DNA of 21,215 bases from Balneolales bacterium (GTDB lineage: Bacteria > Bacteroidota > Rhodothermia > Balneolales > Balneolaceae): contig JAKSCW010000506.1 in assembly GCA_022360375.1 (NCBI GenBank), forward strand, positions 1 to 21,215, read 5' to 3'. A model generated the notes under the pieces. The model did no database searches, was not told where the DNA came from, and was given only the letters and a program-made list of their open reading frames with translations. Positions 17,140 through 21,215 of the stretch are shown in pieces. Numbering within the stretch: position 1 is the stretch's first letter; the number at the start of each line of letters is the position of its first letter. Both the position numbers and the translations under genes were made by a program.

Positions 17140-17169
17140 ACTGAGGGGCTTTTTTACCCCTAAAGCAGT
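17140..17169. repeat. hairpin between the two small ORFs, possible terminator of purA
   Basis: On the plus strand ACTGAGGGG pairs with CCCCT-AAAG-CAGT around the loop CTTTTTTA, giving 9 bp with a 4-base bulge. The bases that follow on the plus strand (TTGTGTTTTTA) are T-rich, so it could end a purA transcript with a 170-base 3' tail antisense to the lower small ORF. On the minus strand no T tract follows. Confidence 0.4.
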
Positions 17170-17177
17170 TTGTGTTT

Positions 17178-17327
17178 TTATCCAACCCTCCTGAAGTCCT
17201 TAAAAAGCAGTTTAACTAAACTATCAATTTGCTCTCTACGCTCTTCTCTGGATAAATCTTGAACAGTGGTTACCTGGCGTACCTTTTGGGTTATTACCTG
17301 CTCTGCTTTGATGATATTCTTTTCCAT
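17178..17327 (-). CDS. small protein (49 residues), first of a tandem paralogous pair
   Basis: ORF of 49 codons plus TAA beginning MEKNIIKAEQVITQKV and ending LFKDFRRVG. It has the best Shine-Dalgarno sequence in this part of the window, AAAAGGAG, 8 bases before the ATG at 17327, which is strong evidence for translation in a region where most genes have none. The product is charged, without cysteines, signal peptide or membrane segment; residues 24-45 probably form a helix that is conserved in the second small ORF downstream. An imperfect inverted repeat (17361-17380) lies 34-53 bases before the start. I do not recognise the family; a small DNA- or protein-binding regulator is conceivable but unsupported. 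Confidence 0.65.
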   Translation of the reverse strand: MEKNIIKAEQVITQKVRQVTTVQDLSREERREQIDSLVKLLFKDFRRVG

Positions 17328-17360
17328 TTCTACACTCCTTTTACGGATAAACACTTACTT

Positions 17361-17380
17361 GTTAAACAGTAACTGTTAAC
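17361..17380. promoter_or_regulatory. imperfect inverted repeat upstream of the small-ORF pair
   Basis: GTT-A-AACAG-TAA-CTGTT-AAC: 8 paired positions with a single-base bulge and a 3-base centre. It lies immediately upstream of the well-placed ribosome binding site of the first small ORF, so it could be an operator or a leader hairpin. The rest of the AT-rich upstream stretch to 17478 contains no ORF that I can support. Confidence 0.4.
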
Positions 17381-17478
17381 TACGAAGGTAATTATGCAAT
17401 ACGTTCCTTAAATCTTATAAATATACCCTATAAAGCAGATGTAAAATCTTTATACAATGACCGTATCGTTTTATTAAA

Positions 17479-18198
17479 TCAACTATTTAGGAGCTTGAAA
17501 TAATAACGCTCACATTCTGCTAAAACATTTTCCAAGGCTTGGGACAGAATCTTTTCTTTTGGCCGATATGGCATAAACCCTGTCGATTTGTGCACATTAT
17601 GATACCAGTACTTTGCCCAAATCCCATCTTCTGGCCTGGCACCTGCTTCCCAGTTCAACATAGCATCATCAAAAGGAATCTCTAGTTGTTCGCATATTTC
17701 TCTCAGTTTTATTCCGGGGTTAAGAAGTACCTCTTTGGAATCTATCACCACAGGATTTTGACCAATACTTTTTAAGTAATCCATTAGTTCCAGGTGTTGA
17801 GGGTACCCGGTATCTCTCAAAGTTGGATTCGGAATTTGTTTAATAAAAGATGTGAGCATTTCTCTTGGCTCACGAGTCAAAATTACATTCACTGTTTGCT
17901 TCAAAAAACTCAAATCTAAATCTACCAAGTGGTGCGTCATATGCTTGAAGAATACAATAGGCGTTTCATATTCTCCCAACACAATCTCCTCGATTACTTT
18001 CTGTCCATCATTTTCCTGGCTGGAAATTACATCATCAGCACCCGGGTGGTATTCATATGCTTTTGTTGAAGTGAGATAATGGGCATACAGAGGTTCATCA
18101 ACTACCGTAGTGTCTTTTCTTTGAGCAAACGAGTACATCAACGCGGTGGAAATATTCCTGGGGCCACTCCATACACAAATTCGTTTAGTCTTTTCCAT
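17479..18198 (-). CDS. sulfotransferase-like P-loop protein
   Basis: The 239-residue product has a sulfotransferase-type nucleotide site: an N-terminal strand-loop ICVWSGPRNISTALM (7-21) in the place of the 5'-phosphosulfate-binding loop, and VILTREPREMLTSF (105-118), matching the 3'-phosphate-binding motif R-x-P-x5-S (R109, P111, S117). VDEPLYAHYL (33-42) is a characteristic segment of this subgroup. No signal peptide, so cytoplasmic. The real substrate is unknown. It follows a class IV aminotransferase gene; as I recall, certain plant BCAT-like proteins carry a domain of this type fused to a class IV aminotransferase, which would support a joint function. No ribosome binding site is seen before the ATG at 18198, and a REP-like element lies in the 104-base gap upstream. 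Confidence 0.8.
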   Translation of the reverse strand: MEKTKRICVWSGPRNISTALMYSFAQRKDTTVVDEPLYAHYLTSTKAYEYHPGADDVISSQENDGQKVIEEIVLGEYETPIVFFKHMTHHLVDLDLSFLKQTVNVILTREPREMLTSFIKQIPNPTLRDTGYPQHLELMDYLKSIGQNPVVIDSKEVLLNPGIKLREICEQLEIPFDDAMLNWEAGARPEDGIWAKYWYHNVHKSTGFMPYRPKEKILSQALENVLAECERYYFKLLNS

Positions 18199-18210
18199 AG
18201 TAGTAGTCAG

Positions 18211-18294
18211 GTCATCCTGAGGTTGCCATCAAGGGATCAATATTTCTAATTGAATGCCTGGATTTGTTGTTTCTTTGCTCTCGCTCAGAATGAC
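18211..18294. repeat. REP-like intergenic element with terminal inverted repeats
   Basis: Begins GTCATCCTGAG (18211-18221) and ends CTCAGAATGAC (18284-18294); the ends are inverted copies with one mismatch in 11. The interior holds GGATC near the left end and TTCTTTGCTCTCGCTCAG near the right. This is the look of short dispersed extragenic repeats common in Bacteroidota-like genomes. Only one copy is in the window, so the repeat family is inferred from appearance. Confidence 0.6.
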
Positions 18295-18302
18295 AAAATG
18301 CT

Positions 18303-19220
18303 TTACCCATTATCAACCTCCTCCTTAATAGCTCCTTCATACAATTTCTGAAGTAAGCCCGTAATGGTTCCTGGAACAGATTCAGCAATTACCCTTCCGT
18401 CAATTTTTATTACAGGGGTTAACCCACCAAAACTACCCGTTACAAACGCTTCATCCGCATCATATACATCGTACAAAGAAAAATTCTTTTGATAACAGGG
18501 AATTCCATTTTTTGCACAAATCTCAATGACTTGTCCACGGGTAATTCCATTCATACAATACTGACCGGTGGAAGTCCAGAGCTCACCATTTTTCACCATA
18601 AAGAAATTGGTAGCATTACAGGTACTTACGAAACCATGGATATCGAGCATGAGTGCCTCATCTGCACCTGCTTCCAGAGCCTGGATGAGTGCTTGCACTT
18701 CGTGGAGTTTACTATGACAATTTAGTCTTGGGTCCAGATAATCCGGTGCACCACGCCGAATAGTGCTGGTAAATAAAGAAATACCCCGATTTGTAGTATT
18801 GGGATCTGCCTTTTTGTGTTCTGCAATAATTACCACATTTGGCCCTGAAACAGTAAGTCTTGGATCCTGGCTTGGTGTTTTTTTGATCCCCCTGGTCACC
18901 ATTAACCGAACATGTACATTATCATGCATGTTATTACCATGAATTACTTTCCATATTGCATCGGTGAGCTCCCGGCGGGTATATTTCAAATCCATACCTA
19001 TTGCTTTGGCTCCGCGCCAAAGCCGATCCAGGTGTTCGTTCAAAAATACCAGTACACCTTCATGAAGACGAAACCCCTCCCAAACACCGTCACCTACCAG
19101 ATAGCCACTGTCAAAGACAGATATTTTCGCTTCTCCCCGGGGGTATAATTCGCCATTGATGTAAATCTGTACTTCCTCATTCCGAGGATCATCTAATGCG
19201 TTATGAGTTCCATGTATCAT
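18303..19220 (-). CDS. class IV (BCAT/D-alanine aminotransferase-like) PLP enzyme with altered active site
   Basis: The 305-residue product has the fold-type IV layout: INGELYPRGEAKISVFDSGYLVGDGVWEGFR-type N-terminal block (20-51), the PLP-lysine block LNCHSKLHEVQALI with K171, then GADEALMLD and TNFFMVKNG, and a C-terminal GLTPVIKIDG. In the family, GxVxE-x4-NxF carries the glutamate that contacts the PLP ring nitrogen; here the segment reads GFVSTCNATNFF, with T200 in place of that Glu. So it is clearly homologous, but ordinary transaminase chemistry is uncertain. The start ATG overlaps the stop of the preceding class I aminotransferase as ATGA, implying translational coupling. Substrate unknown; a branched-chain or D-amino-acid aminotransferase name would be over-precise. 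Confidence 0.9.
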   Translation of the reverse strand: MIHGTHNALDDPRNEEVQIYINGELYPRGEAKISVFDSGYLVGDGVWEGFRLHEGVLVFLNEHLDRLWRGAKAIGMDLKYTRRELTDAIWKVIHGNNMHDNVHVRLMVTRGIKKTPSQDPRLTVSGPNVVIIAEHKKADPNTTNRGISLFTSTIRRGAPDYLDPRLNCHSKLHEVQALIQALEAGADEALMLDIHGFVSTCNATNFFMVKNGELWTSTGQYCMNGITRGQVIEICAKNGIPCYQKNFSLYDVYDADEAFVTGSFGGLTPVIKIDGRVIAESVPGTITGLLQKLYEGAIKEEVDNG

Positions 19221-20515
19221 GAATCAAGATAGTTTCTGATTGAATCCCGAAGTGTATTAAATGTATGCTTCAACAGAGCTTCATCTTCTTCAAGCAACGT
19301 AATCCTGAAACCCAGCAAATCGGAACAGAAGGAAGAAATCGGAACCACGCAAATTCCGGTTGAAGCAAGTAAATAATAAACGAATCGGGTATCTAAAGAA
19401 ACGCCATCCACCCACTCTTCCACCAGCGCCTCAACATCCCGATTATAAATCGGGAGTATTTGTTGATGGTTCAATGCTCCTTCTTTAAACACGATTGTAT
19501 TGTAAAAAGCACCATAGGTAGGATTAAAAGTCAATTCCGGAATTTCTTCAAGCGTTTCTGAAATAAACCGACTTCGTTCGCCGGTTTTGAGATTCAATTC
19601 GTTCCTGTACTCTTCGTATCTTGGATCTCCAAGAATTTTTGGAATGGCAAGTTGAGGTAACGTAGTAGAACAAACCTCAATCATTTTGGCGTCATCTAAC
19701 GTTTTACAGAGCCGATCAAATTGCTCGTCTTTTCCGCGATTGTAGCACTCAATCCATCCGCAACGGGCTCCTGGCCACGGCAATTCTTTGGAAATCCCTT
19801 TCATTGCTATTCCCGGAACATCATCAATAATCTCAGAAAGTGCGTATGCCCGAGCTCCGTTGTACGTAATTTGATTGTAGATCTCATCCGAAATCAGGAA
19901 CAGGTTAAATTCTTTTGCAAGCTGGACAATCTCATCCAATATCTCCTTTGGATATACCATTCCCGTTGGGTTGTCCGGATTAATAATAAGAATGGCTACC
20001 ACGTTGGGATTGTACTGCACTTTGTTTCGTAAATCCTCCATATCCGGGTACCAATGATTATCCGGATCCAACCTGTAGGTTAAAGGAGAATTGCTTGCAT
20101 TAGCTGCTTCTGCCGATGAATGAGTGGAATATGCCGGAGATGGCCCTATAACCCGAGAGGTAGGTTCCAGGTAATTATATAACGTGGAAATAGCATCCCC
20201 AAGACCATTAAAAAAAAGAATATCGTTCGCAGAAATATGGGTACCGCCTAGTTCATTTGTTCGTGAAGCTAAAAACTCCCGGGTTTCCAGTACACCTTTA
20301 GAATCACAGTAGCCATACGTTCGGTCATCTTTGGAAAGATCGACTACAATATCTTTAATCCATATTGGAATTTTGGCATTCTTCTGGATGGGATCTCCAA
20401 TATTCTCCCAATAAATCTGAGTGCCATATTTCTCAAGAATTCGTGCCTTTTTTACTATCTCACGAATTTCATAGGAAAGTTCCTGCGCACCGTCTCTTAA
20501 AAGTTTCTGCCTCAT
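19217..20515 (-). CDS. class I/II PLP-dependent aminotransferase (AlaA-like)
   Basis: Fold-type I aminotransferase of 432 residues. Visible: ENIGDP (37-42), YGYCDSKG (67-74), NPDNPTG (179-185; N182), SDEIY (209-213; D210 that contacts PLP), ISKELPWPGARCGW (241-254; PLP lysine K243 and R251) and GFRITLLEED with carboxylate-binding R404. The N-terminal block (LSYEIREIVKKARILE) resembles alanine/aspartate-type enzymes such as AlaA, but it is about 30 residues longer than usual, with an insertion near 355-380. Substrate is not fixed. It overlaps the class IV gene by 4 bases and begins 20 bases after the NTF2-like gene, so these are very likely one operon. Confidence 0.93.
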   Translation of the reverse strand: MRQKLLRDGAQELSYEIREIVKKARILEKYGTQIYWENIGDPIQKNAKIPIWIKDIVVDLSKDDRTYGYCDSKGVLETREFLASRTNELGGTHISANDILFFNGLGDAISTLYNYLEPTSRVIGPSPAYSTHSSAEAANASNSPLTYRLDPDNHWYPDMEDLRNKVQYNPNVVAILIINPDNPTGMVYPKEILDEIVQLAKEFNLFLISDEIYNQITYNGARAYALSEIIDDVPGIAMKGISKELPWPGARCGWIECYNRGKDEQFDRLCKTLDDAKMIEVCSTTLPQLAIPKILGDPRYEEYRNELNLKTGERSRFISETLEEIPELTFNPTYGAFYNTIVFKEGALNHQQILPIYNRDVEALVEEWVDGVSLDTRFVYYLLASTGICVVPISSFCSDLLGFRITLLEEDEALLKHTFNTLRDSIRNYLDS

Positions 20516-20535
20516 AAAGGTAATATGATCGTCTG

Positions 20536-21018
20536 CTAATCCTGATATTCAGGGTGGACAGAAATAAACGCATTTAAGGAATTAGATGCCTCTGTTCGAA
20601 CTTTGTTTTTTAAAAAGGAAGTCCACCCAAGAAATACTCCTGTTATTCCTAAGGCCTGGCTTGCCCAATTGTAAAAAATAAAATCGTCCACATGCTTAAC
20701 AATTAACCCATCCTTAAGTACAAAAGAAGCCGATATATGATTTACTACCTTATTTTTTGTTTTCGAAAAAGTGTAAAGTGCCGTCCAATTAGCAGAAGCT
20801 ACATTCTCACTGAACTCTACATCCGAATATTCAATCCTCAAATCCTTTCCTCTTTGGCATAGCATATGCCACATGGCATGAATCTGTTTTCCCTCTAATT
20901 CAAAAACCGGGTCTTTGAATGTAGCGTAAGGATGATAACAGGTAGCCATTACTCTATAGTCTTTTTGGGCAAACGCCTGGTAAAAAGTATCTATTATAGT
21001 TTTTTCCTGGTCACTCAT
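20536..21018 (-). CDS. NTF2-like (SnoaL/ketosteroid-isomerase fold) protein
   Basis: The 160-residue product has the cone-fold pattern of the nuclear transport factor 2-like superfamily: an N-terminal helix (IIDTFYQAFAQKD), ATCYHPYATFKDPVF, and the subgroup C-terminal block IVKHVDDFIFYNWASQALG then LGWTSFLKNKV. Members bind small hydrophobic ligands or act as isomerases and cyclases; the role here is unknown. No signal peptide. The start codon lies 3 bases after the stop of a homologous, frameshifted upstream gene, and the stop is 20 bases before the class I aminotransferase. Tandem paralogues suggest duplication. Confidence 0.85.
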   Translation of the reverse strand: MSDQEKTIIDTFYQAFAQKDYRVMATCYHPYATFKDPVFELEGKQIHAMWHMLCQRGKDLRIEYSDVEFSENVASANWTALYTFSKTKNKVVNHISASFVLKDGLIVKHVDDFIFYNWASQALGITGVFLGWTSFLKNKVRTEASNSLNAFISVHPEYQD

Positions 21019-21021
21019 TGG

Positions 21022-21215
21022 TCAATTCATTTTTGCTTGCAAGTAGGATAATCGGTAAACATTTACGGGTTTAAGCACCTGACTTTTAAATCGAATTTGA
21101 AGCCAATTTGCCCATCCCAGCACTTTCCCCCAGAAAACCCAAACCCTGGCTAATACACGAATACAAACTGTAAGAATCAGAATGTTCGACGATTTTTCCA
21201 TTTCTAATTTTGAAA
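21022..21215 (-). pseudogene. C-terminal part of a second NTF2-like gene, apparently frameshifted
   Basis: Entering from the window edge, one minus frame reads FKIRNGKIVEHSDSY then SQGLGF, matching the same block of the intact NTF2-like neighbour (SFVLKDGLIVKHVDDF, SQALG), but it then runs out to a TAA at 21086-21088. The continuation of the homology, LGWANWLQIRFKSQ (neighbour: LGWTSFLKNKV), is in another frame that ends with TGA at 21022-21024. Dropping one base between 21127 and 21137, where the plus strand has a CCCCC and an AAAA run, restores a product collinear with the neighbour. The N-terminus is outside the window. It could be a true pseudogene, a sequencing error in a homopolymer, or rarely a frameshift site. 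Confidence 0.65.

Noticed and set aside
1..21215. CRISPR arrays, tRNA or rRNA genes, insertion sequences, prophage genes
   Set aside because: I looked for regularly spaced repeats, tRNA-like cloverleaf ends, transposase motifs and phage proteins and saw none.

Overview
The window is a stretch of ordinary chromosome from a Gram-negative bacterium of moderate GC, most likely Balneolota or a near relative within the Bacteroidota/Rhodothermota assemblage. The reasons are secD and secF as two separate genes (in most Bacteroidota proper they are fused), a plant-type class II DAHP synthase, sparse Shine-Dalgarno sequences, and a sulfotransferase-like/class IV aminotransferase neighbourhood. The lineage call is inference; no rRNA is present.

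Left part (1-4700) is a protein-quality-control cluster: clpB (truncated by the window edge, minus), a divergent cysteine-rich protein of unknown function (plus), an HtrA/Deg two-PDZ serine protease (minus) and an Hsp20 small heat-shock protein (minus). The hsp20 gene is preceded by a textbook sigma-54 (-24/-12) promoter and by a repeated 12-bp motif that may bind an activator.

Middle part (4900-16970): class II DAHP synthase (minus) is divergent from a response regulator fused to a class III adenylate cyclase (plus). Next come uvrA (plus, obligatory TTG start), a membrane-anchored serine hydrolase of the class C beta-lactamase fold (minus, tail-to-tail overlap with uvrA), an unrecognised exported protein, then secD-secF-STAS, closed by a strong intrinsic terminator that sits 14 bases in front of purA.

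Right part (16950-21215), all on the minus strand: reading in the direction of transcription there is a frameshifted, truncated NTF2-like gene, an intact NTF2-like gene, a class I aminotransferase, a class IV aminotransferase coupled by an ATGA overlap, a REP-like inverted-repeat element, and a sulfotransferase-like P-loop protein. Below these, in the stretch between purA and the sulfotransferase gene, are two tandem small ORFs of exactly 49 codons each whose products resemble one another.

The most unusual items are the paired 49-residue proteins; the aminotransferase/sulfotransferase gene set, in which the class IV enzyme lacks the family's PLP-N1-contacting glutamate; and the sigma-54 control of hsp20.
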